Of a stretch of DNA of 64,000 bases, positions 51,754 through 60,855 are shown in pieces. Under the pieces are notes generated by a model. That model was not told the DNA's origin and made no database searches. It worked only from the letters and a program-made list of their open reading frames with translations. Location: assembly GCF_029211225.1 (NCBI RefSeq), contig NZ_JARGEM010000001.1:1-64000 (forward strand), in the 5' to 3' direction. How positions within the stretch are numbered: the first letter of the stretch is position 1; each line of letters begins with the position of its first letter. The position numbers and the translations under genes were made by a program. The DNA comes from Antiquaquibacter metalliresistens. Its GTDB lineage: Bacteria > Actinomycetota > Actinomycetes > Actinomycetales > Microbacteriaceae.

Positions 51754-54700
51754 GCAGCTCGACCACCTTGCGGCGGTCCTCCATGTTCGGGCACGCGGGG
51801 TAGCCGAGCGAGAATCGTGCGCCGCGGTACCTGAGCTTGAACATGCCGGCGATGTCGTCGGGGTCCTCGTCGGCGAATCCGAGTTCGGCGCGCACGCGCG
51901 AATGCCAGTACTCGGCGAGCGCCTCCGTGAGCTGCATGGTGAGCCCGTTGAGTTCCAGGTAGTCGCGGTACTTGTTCTCGGCGAACAGCTTGGCAGTCAC
52001 GGCATCCACCGCGGCGCCGGCGGTCACGAGCTGTACGGCGACGACGTCGATCTGGCCCGACTCCTTCGACCGCACGTAATCGGCCAGACACAGGTGGCTG
52101 TCGCGACGCTGCCGCGGAAAACTGAACCGCAGCCGCTCCGTGCCGAGTGGTCCACCGGATCCGCCGTCCGGGGCGAGAAGCCCGGATGCACCGAGCACGC
52201 CGGTGGGGTCGTCGCCGTGGTGCAGCACCACCATGTCGTCGCCCTCGGCGTAGACGGGGAAGTAGCCATAGGCGACGGAAGCGTCGAGCATCCCCTCGGC
52301 CAGGATGCGGTCGAGCCAGTACCGCAGGCGCGGACGGCCCTCGGTTTCGACCAGCTCCTCATAGCTCGCACCGTCGTCGGCGCGGCTCGGCTTGAGGCCC
52401 CACTGCCCCATGAATGTGGCGCGCTCGTCCAGGAACGCGGCGTAGTCGTTCAGCGCGATGCCCTTCACGATGCGGGTGCCCCAGAACGGCGGGACCGGCA
52501 CGGGGTTGTCGGCGACGACATCCGAGCGAGCCGGCATGTTCTCGGGCTCGGTGATATCGATGGTCGTGCGGGCGTGGATGCGCTTCTTCAGCGGCGGCAG
52601 GCCGACCGTCTCGGGATCGGCGCCCCGGGCGATCGCCACGAGCGGCTCCATGAGGGCGAGCCCTTCGAACGCGTCGCGGGCGTAGCGCACCTCCCCCTCG
52701 AACAGCGAGGCGAGGTCGTCCTCGACGAACGCGCGGGTCAGTGCGGCCCCGCCCAGCAGCACGGGCCACTTCGTGCCCAGCCCGCGCGCGTTCAGTTCGA
52801 GCAGGTTCTCCTTCATCACCACGGTGGACTTCACCAGCAGGCCGCTCATGCCGATCACATCGGCGTCGTGCTCCTCGGCCGCGCGGATGAACTCGCTCAA
52901 CGGCTGCTTGATGCCGATGTTGATCACGTCGTAGCCGTTGTTGGTGAGGATGATGTCGACCAGGTTCTTGCCGATGTCGTGCACATCCCCGCGCACCGTT
53001 CCGATCACGATGGTGCCCTTGCCCGCCGCCTCGGACTTCTCCATGTGCGGCTCGAGCAGTGCGACGGCGGCCTTCATCACCTCGGCGGACTGCAGCACGA
53101 AGGGCAACTGCATCTCACCGCTGCCGAAGCGCTGACCGACCACCTGCATGCCGGCCAACAGGTGCTCGTTGACGATGTCGAGCGCACTCATGCCCCCGGC
53201 GCGAGCGAGGTCGAGGTCGGCCTCCAGCCCCTTCGCCTCACCGTCGATGATGCGCCGTTCGAGGCGCTCCCCCACGGGCAGGGCCGCCAGTTCGGCCGCG
53301 CGCTGGTCCTTCAGCGCCGCGGAGTCGACCCCCGCGAACAGGTCGAGCATCGCCGACAGCGGGTCGTAGGTGAGGTTGCCGTCGGCGTCGTACTCACGAC
53401 GGTCCCACACCAGATCGAGGGCGACCTTGCGGCGGTCCTCCGGCACGGAGGCCAGCGGCACGATCTTCGCCGCGTTGACGATCGCCGAGTCGAGTCCTGC
53501 CTCCACGGCCTCGTGCAGGAACACCGAGTTCAGCACCGAGCGCGCGGCAGGGTTCAGACCGAAGGACACGTTCGAGACGCCGAGCGTCGTATGGATGCCG
53601 GGGTACTTGGCGGTGATCTGGCGGATGGCCTCGATGGTCTCGATCGCATCGCGGCGGGTCTCCTCCTGGCCGGTCGCGATCGGGAACGTCAGGGCGTCCA
53701 CGATGATGTCCTCGACCCGCATACCCCACTCGTTCACGAGCGTGTCGACGAGACGGGATGCGATGCGCACCTTGTTCTCCGCGGTGCGCGCCTGCCCCTC
53801 CTCGTCGATGGTGAGGGCGATCACCGCGGCCCCGTGCTCCTTGACCAGCGGCATGATGCGGCCGAAGCGCGTGCCCGGGCCCTCGCCGTCTTCGAAGTTC
53901 ACCGAGTTCACCACCGGCCGCCCGCCGATGAGCTCCATGCCCGCCTGCAGCACGAGCGGTTCGGTGGAGTCCACCACCAGCGGGAGGGTGGAGGCGCTCG
54001 CCAGACGCGAGACGACCTCCCGGATGTCGGCGACGCCATCCCGGCCCACATAGTCGATGCACACGTCGAGCAGGTGAGCGCCCTCGCGGATCTGGTTGCG
54101 AGCGATGTCGACGCAGTCGTCCCAGCGCTGCTCGAGCATCGCCTCGCGGAACGCCAGGGAGCCGTTGGCGTTGGTGCGCTCGCCGATCGCGAGGTACGAG
54201 GCATCCTGATTGAAGCCGACATGCTGATAGAGGCTCGCGACTCCCGGGTCCTCCTCGACGGCGCGCGGGAGCACGCGCGCCCCGCCGATCCGGTCGACGA
54301 CGGCCTTCAGGTGCGCGGGCGTGGTGCCGCAACAGCCGCCGACGAGCGAGAGACCGAACTCCTTCACGAACTGCTCGTGCGCCGTCGCGAGCTGATCGGG
54401 CGTCAGCGGGTAGCTGGCGCCGTCGGCGGTGAGCACGGGCAGGCCGGCGTTGGGCATGCACATCACCGGCACGTGCGAATACTTGGAGAGATGGCGCAGG
54501 TGCTCGCTCATCTCCATGGGGCCCGTGGCGCAGTTGAGGCCGATCATGTCGACGCCGAGCGGCTCCAGGGCGGTGAGGGCCGCCCCGATCTCGCTGCCCA
54601 TGAGCATGGTGCCCGTGGTCTCGACGGTCACCTCGACGAAGATCGGCAGGCGAACGCCGGTCTCCACGATCGCCTGCTTGCAGCCGTTGACCGCGGCCTT

Positions 54701-55261
54701 GGTCTGCAGGATGTCCTGCGAGGTCTCGATGAGCAGGGCATCCGAACCGCCGAGGATCAGCCCGCGCGCCTGCTCGGCGAACGTCGCCTTGAGGTGCGCA
54801 TAGGTCGTGTGCCCGAGGCTCGGCAGCTTCGTGCCCGGACCCATCGACCCGAGCACCCAGCGGACGCGGCCGTCCTGCGCCTCGAACCGCTCGACGGTGC
54901 GCCGCGCGATCTCGGCCCCCGCCCGCGCGAGCTCCTCGATGCGATCCTCGATGCCGTAGTCGGAGAGATTCGACCAGTTGGCGCCGAAGGTGTTGGTCTC
55001 GATGGCGTCGATGCCGGTCTCGAGGTACGCCGAGTGGATCGATTCGAGCATGTCGGGCCGGCTGACGTTGAGGATCTCGTTGCAGCCCTCGAGCTGCTGG
55101 TAGTCGTCGAGCGTCGGGTTGAACTCCTGCAGCATCGTGCCCATCGCGCCGTCCGCGATCACCACGCGCTCCTTGAGCGTGGCGAGCAGGAGTTCGGCGC
55201 GCTGCGTGCGCGGGACGCCCGCGATGTCGAGAGACGGTGAGGAATCGACGGTTGCTGGCAC
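51641..55261 (-). CDS. metH: Cobalamin-dependent methionine synthase
   Basis: 1206 residues from GTG 55259-55261. Domains in order: homocysteine-binding (VVIADGAMGTMLQEFNPTLD, zinc ligands in GGCCGTTPAHL), methyltetrahydrofolate-binding (GERTNANGSLAFREAML, IALTIDEEGQARTAENK), B12-binding (DVHDIGKNLVDIILTNNGYD), and the SAM-dependent reactivation domain (RFSFPRQR, LGYPACPN). It transfers a methyl group from folate through cobalamin to homocysteine. The start lies six bases behind TACGCT, so a leaderless transcript is likely. No cobalamin riboswitch is seen. Confidence 0.98.
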   Translation of the reverse strand: MPATVDSSPSLDIAGVPRTQRAELLLATLKERVVIADGAMGTMLQEFNPTLDDYQQLEGCNEILNVSRPDMLESIHSAYLETGIDAIETNTFGANWSNLSDYGIEDRIEELARAGAEIARRTVERFEAQDGRVRWVLGSMGPGTKLPSLGHTTYAHLKATFAEQARGLILGGSDALLIETSQDILQTKAAVNGCKQAIVETGVRLPIFVEVTVETTGTMLMGSEIGAALTALEPLGVDMIGLNCATGPMEMSEHLRHLSKYSHVPVMCMPNAGLPVLTADGASYPLTPDQLATAHEQFVKEFGLSLVGGCCGTTPAHLKAVVDRIGGARVLPRAVEEDPGVASLYQHVGFNQDASYLAIGERTNANGSLAFREAMLEQRWDDCVDIARNQIREGAHLLDVCIDYVGRDGVADIREVVSRLASASTLPLVVDSTEPLVLQAGMELIGGRPVVNSVNFEDGEGPGTRFGRIMPLVKEHGAAVIALTIDEEGQARTAENKVRIASRLVDTLVNEWGMRVEDIIVDALTFPIATGQEETRRDAIETIEAIRQITAKYPGIHTTLGVSNVSFGLNPAARSVLNSVFLHEAVEAGLDSAIVNAAKIVPLASVPEDRRKVALDLVWDRREYDADGNLTYDPLSAMLDLFAGVDSAALKDQRAAELAALPVGERLERRIIDGEAKGLEADLDLARAGGMSALDIVNEHLLAGMQVVGQRFGSGEMQLPFVLQSAEVMKAAVALLEPHMEKSEAAGKGTIVIGTVRGDVHDIGKNLVDIILTNNGYDVINIGIKQPLSEFIRAAEEHDADVIGMSGLLVKSTVVMKENLLELNARGLGTKWPVLLGGAALTRAFVEDDLASLFEGEVRYARDAFEGLALMEPLVAIARGADPETVGLPPLKKRIHARTTIDITEPENMPARSDVVADNPVPVPPFWGTRIVKGIALNDYAAFLDERATFMGQWGLKPSRADDGASYEELVETEGRPRLRYWLDRILAEGMLDASVAYGYFPVYAEGDDMVVLHHGDDPTGVLGASGLLAPDGGSGGPLGTERLRFSFPRQRRDSHLCLADYVRSKESGQIDVVAVQLVTAGAAVDAVTAKLFAENKYRDYLELNGLTMQLTEALAEYWHSRVRAELGFADEDPDDIAGMFKLRYRGARFSLGYPACPNMEDRRKVVELLKPERMGVELSEELQLHPEQSTDAFVFHHPEARYFSV

Positions 55262-55273
55262 CCGCCTAGCGTA
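55262..55273 (-). promoter_or_regulatory. Probable leaderless promoter of metH
   Basis: On the minus strand TACGCT is followed by AGGCGG and GTG. AGGCGG could also pass as a weak ribosome binding site but is too close to the start codon. Confidence 0.5.
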
Positions 55274-55290
55274 ATCGCCGCGGCCGCGAC

Positions 55291-56526
55291 CTACCCCCGT
55301 CGCGGTACCAGCCGTTCGAGCTGCGTCACGTGCCGGGGCTCCAGCTCCGCGATCTCCCGCACGCCCAGCAGCTTCATGGTGCGGGTGATCTCGTCGCGCA
55401 GGATCGCGATGGTGCGATCCACGCCCTCGCGGCCGCCGGCCATCAGGCCGTACAGATAGGCACGACCGATGAGCGTGAACTTGGCCCCGAGCGCGGTGGC
55501 CGCCACGATGTCCGCGCCGTTCATCACACCGGTGTCGACCATCACCTCGGTGTCCTTGCCCACCTCGCGCACGACCTCCGGCAGCAGGTGGAAGGGGATC
55601 GGCGCTCGATCCAGCTGCCTGCCGCCGTGGTTGGAGAGCAGGATGCCGTCCACGCCGAGCGAGGCGAGCCTCCTGGAGTCCTCGAGGTTCTGCACGCCCT
55701 TCACGACGAGCTTTCCCGGCCACATCCCGCGGATGATCTCGAGGTCCTCGAAGCTGATGGACGGGTCCATCGCGGAGTCGAGCAGCTCGCCGACGGTGCC
55801 ACCGGTCGAGGAGAGCGACGCGAACTCGAGCGGCGGGGTGGTGAGGAAGTCGAACCACCACCACGGCCGCGGGATCGCGTTGACGATCGTGCCGAGCGTC
55901 AGCTGCGGCGGGATCGAGAAGCCGTTGCGCTTGTCGCGCAACCGCGCACCGGCGACGGGGGTGTCGACCGTGAACATGAGGGTGTCGAAGCCGGCCGCCG
56001 CCGCCCGCTCGACGAGCCCGTAGGAGATCTCCCGCTGGCGCATGACGTAGAGCTGGAACCAGTTGCGGCCGTCGGGGTTCGCGGCCTTGACGGCTTCGAT
56101 CGACGTCGTGCCGAGCGTCGACAGCGTGAACGGGATGCCCGCCGCCCCCGCGGCACCCGCCCCCGCGATCTCGCCCTCGGTCTGCATCAACCGCGTGAAC
56201 CCCGTCGGCGCGATGCCGAACGGCATCGCGGACGTGCCGCCGAGCACGGTCGTGGTCAGGTCGACGGCGGAGACGTCGCGCAGGATCGAGGGGTGGAACT
56301 CCACGTCTTCGAAGGCCTGGCGGGCGCGAGCCAGCGAGAGCTCACCCTCCGCCGCGCCGTCGGTGTAGTCGAAGGCGGCCTTGGGGGTGCGGCGCTGCGC
56401 GATGGCCTTGAGGTCGTAGATGGTGAGCGCGGCATCCAGTCGGCGCTTCTTCGCGTTCAGCGTGGGCTTCTTGAACTTCATCAGTTCGAAGAGCGCCTTC
56501 GGGTTGGGGATGCTGCGCTTAGTCAT
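55291..56526 (-). CDS. lldD: FMN-dependent L-lactate dehydrogenase
   Basis: 411 residues from ATG 56524-56526. The α-hydroxyacid oxidase fold is clear: [14 protein letters not shown] near the start, [49 protein letters not shown], and the active-site block [14 protein letters not shown], with the catalytic His and Arg, then [16 protein letters not shown] carries electrons to the membrane chain. Other 2-hydroxyacids are possible, but the LldR-type operator and neighbouring regulator favour lactate. It overlaps the regulator's end by eight bases. Confidence 0.88.
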   Translation of the reverse strand: MTKRSIPNPKALFELMKFKKPTLNAKKRRLDAALTIYDLKAIAQRRTPKAAFDYTDGAAEGELSLARARQAFEDVEFHPSILRDVSAVDLTTTVLGGTSAMPFGIAPTGFTRLMQTEGEIAGAGAAGAAGIPFTLSTLGTTSIEAVKAANPDGRNWFQLYVMRQREISYGLVERAAAAGFDTLMFTVDTPVAGARLRDKRNGFSIPPQLTLGTIVNAIPRPWWWFDFLTTPPLEFASLSSTGGTVGELLDSAMDPSISFEDLEIIRGMWPGKLVVKGVQNLEDSRRLASLGVDGILLSNHGGRQLDRAPIPFHLLPEVVREVGKDTEVMVDTGVMNGADIVAATALGAKFTLIGRAYLYGLMAGGREGVDRTIAILRDEITRTMKLLGVREIAELEPRHVTQLERLVPRRG

Positions 56527-57148
56527 GGTTCGTCCCGTCGAGGTGCTGGAGCAGCGCGTCGCGCGCCGCGTGGATGTGGGCGCGGGTGAGCGATGCCGCG
56601 GCATCCGCGTCGCCGCTCGTGATGGCGTCGAGGATGGCCTGATGTTGACGAGCGATCTCGGCGGCCGAGAGCAGGCTCGCGGCCTGCACCTGCCCGATGC
56701 ACAACTCGATCTCGCCCATGAGCAGGGTGTGCAGCCGAGTCAGGCGCGGGCTCGGCTGGGCCGCGACGAGGGCGCGGTGGAAGGCGATGTCTGCTTCGGC
56801 AAAGTGCTCGGACGCGGTGAGCGCGTGATGCGCCTCGAGCGCGGCGGCCGGGATGCTGCGCAGGGCCGCGATCGCCGCCGACTCGAGCAGCGCGCGATTG
56901 TCGTAGAGGTCGACGATGTCGTCGCGCGTGAACTCGGGCACCCGGGCCGCACGATGTGCCTCGCGACGCAGGAGACCGTCGGCGACGAGTTTGTCGATCG
57001 CAAGCCGGGCCGTCGGCCGCGCGACCCCGAACCGCACCGCCACGGCGGCCTCGGTGAGGGTCGAGCCGGGCGCATCGGTCTGGTTCAGGATGCTGGCACG
57101 CAATCGCCCGGCGATGCTGTCGGGCAGCACGGCGCTCGACTCGATCAC
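56519..57148 (-). CDS. lldR: FCD-type GntR regulator of lldD (LldR-like)
   Basis: About 209 residues starting at GTG 57146-57148, with GGGAGGGG seven bases upstream; earlier ATGs at 57175 and further up lack such a site. Winged helix [20 protein letters not shown], then an FCD domain with metal-type residues ([25 protein letters not shown]). It lies directly before lldD and behind two copies of the operator pattern of LldR-type regulators. It probably represses lldD until lactate is present. Confidence 0.85.
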   Translation of the reverse strand: MIESSAVLPDSIAGRLRASILNQTDAPGSTLTEAAVAVRFGVARPTARLAIDKLVADGLLRREAHRAARVPEFTRDDIVDLYDNRALLESAAIAALRSIPAAALEAHHALTASEHFAEADIAFHRALVAAQPSPRLTRLHTLLMGEIELCIGQVQAASLLSAAEIARQHQAILDAITSGDADAAASLTRAHIHAARDALLQHLDGTNHD

Positions 57149-57179
57149 CACGCCCCCTCCCGTCGTCCTTGGCATCGGA

Positions 57180-57210
57180 TTGCCAGACAACATAGCAGAT
57201 TGTCTAACAA
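57180..57210. promoter_or_regulatory. Paired LldR-type operators
   Basis: TTGTCTAACAA (57200-57210) fits the known LldR pattern TNGTNNNACNA exactly and sits in the palindrome ATTGTctaACAAT. TTGCCAGACAA (57180-57190) is a second copy with one change, 20 bases away. Both lie upstream of the regulator-lldD start. Confidence 0.7.
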
Positions 57211-57237
57211 TACTGCTCAGCGGGATGCCCGCGTGAT

Positions 57238-57319
57238 CGCAACTGCACAGAATCGGGCGCGGCACGCCGTGCACGGGCAGCCGGTCGCGGCGTGTCGCGC
57301 CGATTCCGTGCAGTTGCGC
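57238..57319. terminator. Large palindrome after rhaB
   Basis: CGCAACTGCAC-GAATCGG-CGCG-CACGCCG on the left pairs with its complement ending GTGCAGTTGCG at 57319, with two mismatches and one bulge over 31 bp. It lies 31 bases past the rhaB stop and before the lldR promoter, so it can act as terminator and insulator. It has no T-run. Confidence 0.65.
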
Positions 57320-57350
57320 ACGAGCGGGGCGCTTGGGTGCCGTCGGCGAC

Positions 57351-58745
57351 TCAGGCCGTCGGCAGGTACCGCACGGGCGAGAACGCCGCCGCTACGAGCG
57401 CTCGCAACGACTCGAGCGATCCCCCGACGAAACCCTGTGCTCGCGCCTGGATGAGCACGTTGCCGATCGCGGTGGCCTCGACGGGACCGGCGAGCACGGG
57501 CATCCCCGCGATGTCGGCGATGCGCTGACACAGGAGGGCGTTCTGCGAGCCGCCGCCGACGATGTGGATAACGGCGACCGGGTGCGCCGAGAGCGTGGCG
57601 GCATCGTGCACCGCCGCCGCGAACGCGACCGCGAGGCTCTCGATGATGCACCGCACGAACTCAGCGCGTGACCTCGGCACGGGCTGGTCGTGAGCCCGCA
57701 GCCACGCGGTGATACGACCCGGCATGTCGTCGGGCGGCAGAAAGCTCGGGTCGTTGGCGTCGAACACCGCGACCGGAGGGTTCACGGCCGCAGCCTGCGC
57801 GAGCAACGTCGGCAGGTCGGTCTCGCCCCACTCGCGCACGCATTCGGTGAGCAGCCACAGTCCCATCACGTTGTGCAGAAACCGCACCCGGCCGTCGACG
57901 CCACCCTCATTGGTGAAGTTCGCGGCGCGTGCGGCCTCAGTGAGCACCGGGGCTTCGAGCTCGACTCCGACGAGACCCCAGGTGCCGCACGAGATGTAGG
58001 CGAAGTCGGTGGATGCCGCGGGCACCGCCACGACGGCCGATGCCGTGTCGTGCGAGCCGACCGCCGTCACGCTCACGTCATCGCGCGCCCCGATGCGTGC
58101 GGCGAACTCGGACGTGAGACCACCCAATCGCGTGCCAGGCGACACCAGTTCGGGGAACAGCGAACGCGGCAGGCCGAGCCGCGCGACGAGCGCCTCGTCC
58201 CACTCCCCGGTCGTCACCGAGAGCAGCCCCGTGGTCGAAGCGTTGGTGCGCTCGGCGACCGCACGCCCCGTGAGCCAGTATCCGAACAGGTCGGGGATGA
58301 GCAGAAAGGAGTCCGCCTCCGCGAGGCGTTCTTCGGCCTCCAGCTGGTAGAGGGTGTTGAACGGCAGGAACTGCAGACCGTTGGCGGCGTAGAGCTCCGC
58401 GGCGCCGACGCGAGCGTGGACTCGGTCGACGCCGGCGTGGTTTCGGCCGTCGCGGTAGTGAAAGGGCTCGGCGAGCATCCGGCCATCGCGCATGAGCGCG
58501 TAGTCGACGGCCCACGAATCGACGCCGATGCTCGCGACACCGGGTTCATCGCGCACGGCCGCCGCGAGGCCGTCGAGCACGTGCTCGCGCAGCGCGTCGA
58601 TGTCCCAGTGCAACCCGTCCGGACGAGTCACCGGGCCGTTCGGAAAGCGCGCCACAGGCCGCACGCTCAGTTCGTTGTGGCCGACGTGGCCGAGCATCAC
58701 CCGACCGCTCGTGGCGCCGAGATCGACCGCGGCGACCGCGTTCAT
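57351..58745 (-). CDS. rhaB: Rhamnulokinase
   Basis: 464 residues. FGGY-kinase features: VAAVDLGATSGRVMLG at the start (phosphate loop), GVDSWAVDYALMRDGRML, TNASTTGLLSV, TAVGSHDTASAVVAVP, YISCGTWGLVGVE and HIVGGGSQNALLCQRIAD. The Dx(G)ATSGR and SHDTASA patterns match rhamnulokinases better than xylulo- or fuculokinases. It phosphorylates L-rhamnulose. It starts four bases within the end of the aldolase/dehydrogenase gene. Confidence 0.9.
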   Translation of the reverse strand: MNAVAAVDLGATSGRVMLGHVGHNELSVRPVARFPNGPVTRPDGLHWDIDALREHVLDGLAAAVRDEPGVASIGVDSWAVDYALMRDGRMLAEPFHYRDGRNHAGVDRVHARVGAAELYAANGLQFLPFNTLYQLEAEERLAEADSFLLIPDLFGYWLTGRAVAERTNASTTGLLSVTTGEWDEALVARLGLPRSLFPELVSPGTRLGGLTSEFAARIGARDDVSVTAVGSHDTASAVVAVPAASTDFAYISCGTWGLVGVELEAPVLTEAARAANFTNEGGVDGRVRFLHNVMGLWLLTECVREWGETDLPTLLAQAAAVNPPVAVFDANDPSFLPPDDMPGRITAWLRAHDQPVPRSRAEFVRCIIESLAVAFAAAVHDAATLSAHPVAVIHIVGGGSQNALLCQRIADIAGMPVLAGPVEATAIGNVLIQARAQGFVGGSLESLRALVAAAFSPVRYLPTA

Positions 58746-60778
58746 CGCAGGAACGCCGCCGCCACACCCGCGTCAACGGGGATGTGCAGCCCGGTCGTGT
58801 GGGAGAGATCCGGTCCGGTGAGCACCGACACCGCGTTCGCGACGTTCTCGGGCAGCACCTCGCGCTTGAGGATCGTGCGCTGCGCGTAGAACTTGCCGAG
58901 GTCCTCCTCTTCGATGCCGTATGTCTTGGCGCGGTTCGCCCCCCAGCCCGCGGCGAAAATGCCGGAGCCGCGCACGACGCCGTCGGGGTTGATGCCGTTG
59001 ACCTTCACGCCGTGCTCGCCGAGTTCGACCGCGAGCAGGCGCACCTGGTGGGCTTGGTCGGCTTTCGTCGCCGAATAGGCGATGTTGTTCGGCCCCGCGA
59101 ACACCGAGTTCTTCGACGAGATGTAGATCACGTCGCCGCCCATGCCCTGCTCGATGAGTACGGGCGCGGTGGCCTTCGAGACCAGGAACGAGCCCTTGGC
59201 CATGATGTCGTGCTGGAAGTCCCAGTCCTGCTCAGTGGTCTCGAGCAACGGCTTGGAGAGTGAGACGCCGGCATTGTTGACGACGATGTCGATGCCGCCG
59301 AAAGCGAGTACGGCATCCTGCACCATCCGCTCGATCGCGGCCGCGTCGGTGACGTTGACCTGCAGACCGATGGCGACATCGGTGCCGCCGATCTCGGCCG
59401 CCGCCGCCTGCGCCTTGCCAAGGTCGAGGTCGGCAATCACGACGCAGGCCCCGTCCGCGGCGAGGCGGGTTGCGATCGCCTTGCCGATGCCGGATGCCGC
59501 ACCGGTCACCAGGGCGACGCGCGTCGCGTGGGACTTGGGCTTCGGCATGCGCTGCAGCTTGGCCTCCTCGAGCGACCAGTACTCGATACGGAACTTCTCG
59601 GCGTCGCTGATCGGTGCGTACGTGGAGATCGCCTCGGCACCACGCATGACGTTGATGGCGTTGACGTAGAACTCGCCCGCGACGCGAGCGGTCTGCTTAT
59701 TGGCGCCGTAGCTGAACATGCCGACGCCTGGCACGAGCACGATGAGCGGGTCGGCGCCGCGCATCGCCGGGGAGTCCTCGACGGCGTGCTGCTCGTAGTA
59801 CTTCGTGTAGTCCTTGCGGTACTCCTCGTGCAGTTCCTTGAGGCGCGTTGTGGAGTCCTCGACGGATGCCCCGGCCGGCAGGTCGAGCAGCATCGGTTTG
59901 ACCTTGGTGCGCAGGAAGTGGTCGGGGCAACTCGTGCCGAGCGCCGCGAGCTTTGGAGCGCTGGCCGAGGCGAGGAAGTCGAGCACCACATCGGAGTCCG
60001 TGAAGTGGCCGACCATGGGCTTGTCGTGGCTCGCGATGCCGCGGATGGTCGCGGCGAGCGCGGCCGCCTTCGTCCTGCGCTCCTCGGGCGGCAGCGCCGC
60101 ATTCTTCGCCACGGTGCGACCGAAGGGGGCCTTCTTGCCCTTCGCTGCAATGTAGTCCTCGGCGGTCGCGATGATCCAGAGACTGTTCTTCTCCGCCTCC
60201 TCGGAGGTGGAACCCCACGCGGTGATGCCATGGCCGCCGAGAATGCACCCGATCGCCCGTGGGTTCGCGGCCTTGATGGCCGCGATGTCGAGCCCGAGCT
60301 GGAACCCGGGGCGACGCCACGGCACCCACACCACCTTGTCGCCGAAGGCCTTCTTGGTGAGCTTTTCGCCATCCTTCGCGGTCGCGAAGGCGATGCCGGA
60401 GTCGGGATGGAGGTGGTCGACGTGCGCGGCACCCACGAGCGCATGCATGGCCGTGTCGATCGAGGGGGCAGCGCCGCCCTTGCCGTGCAGACAGAAGTCG
60501 AAGGCGGCCACCATCTCATCTTCGCGATCGACGCCCTGGTAGACCTCGACAAGCGCACGCACGCGATCGAGTCTCAACACGGCGAGGCCCGTCTCGGTAA
60601 GGGTGCCAAGGTCGCCGCCCGAGCCCTTCACCCACAGCAGTTCGACCGGTTCCCCCGTCACGGGATCGGTCGTGGCACCCTTCGCCGAGGTGTTGCCTCC
60701 GGCGTAGTTGGTCACGCGCGGGTCGGAGCCGAGACGGTTGCTGCGGGCGATGAGATCCTGGGCGGGGGTGGAGGCCAC
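58742..60778 (-). CDS. Bifunctional rhamnulose-1-phosphate aldolase / short-chain dehydrogenase
   Basis: 678 residues, GTG start. Residues about 1-420 are a class II aldolase (NYAGGNTSAKG, LLWVKGSGGDLGTL, HVDHLHPDSGIAFATAKDGE, ILGGHGITAWG). Residues 425-678 are an SDR (VALVTGAASGIGKAIATRL, VNNAGVSLSKPLLE, ISSKNSVF, YSATKADQAHQVRLL with the catalytic Tyr and Lys). This is the YuxG/RhaEW-type fusion that cleaves rhamnulose-1-phosphate to dihydroxyacetone phosphate and lactaldehyde and then oxidises the aldehyde to lactate. It is the first gene of the operon with rhaB. Confidence 0.92.
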   Translation of the reverse strand: MASTPAQDLIARSNRLGSDPRVTNYAGGNTSAKGATTDPVTGEPVELLWVKGSGGDLGTLTETGLAVLRLDRVRALVEVYQGVDREDEMVAAFDFCLHGKGGAAPSIDTAMHALVGAAHVDHLHPDSGIAFATAKDGEKLTKKAFGDKVVWVPWRRPGFQLGLDIAAIKAANPRAIGCILGGHGITAWGSTSEEAEKNSLWIIATAEDYIAAKGKKAPFGRTVAKNAALPPEERRTKAAALAATIRGIASHDKPMVGHFTDSDVVLDFLASASAPKLAALGTSCPDHFLRTKVKPMLLDLPAGASVEDSTTRLKELHEEYRKDYTKYYEQHAVEDSPAMRGADPLIVLVPGVGMFSYGANKQTARVAGEFYVNAINVMRGAEAISTYAPISDAEKFRIEYWSLEEAKLQRMPKPKSHATRVALVTGAASGIGKAIATRLAADGACVVIADLDLGKAQAAAAEIGGTDVAIGLQVNVTDAAAIERMVQDAVLAFGGIDIVVNNAGVSLSKPLLETTEQDWDFQHDIMAKGSFLVSKATAPVLIEQGMGGDVIYISSKNSVFAGPNNIAYSATKADQAHQVRLLAVELGEHGVKVNGINPDGVVRGSGIFAAGWGANRAKTYGIEEEDLGKFYAQRTILKREVLPENVANAVSVLTGPDLSHTTGLHIPVDAGVAAAFLR

Positions 60779-60825
60779 TCTGCGCTGCTTTCCGGCGCTC
60801 AGCTTCCCGCCGAACAGCCTTTGTT

Positions 60826-60851
60826 ACGTTTTGTGAGATCGAACAGAACGT
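60826..60851. promoter_or_regulatory. Candidate operator before the aldolase fusion gene
   Basis: ACGTTTTGT and ACAGAACGT form a 9-bp inverted repeat (one mismatch) around GAGATCGA in the 77-bp gap between the DeoR gene end and the aldolase start. The sequence differs from the DeoR operators at 61721-61753, so another regulator may bind. Confidence 0.5.
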
Positions 60852-60855
60852 GACT

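Noticed and set aside
51668-55240. 1190-codon plus-strand open frame
   Set aside because: Antisense shadow of metH; its composition is biased and motif-free.
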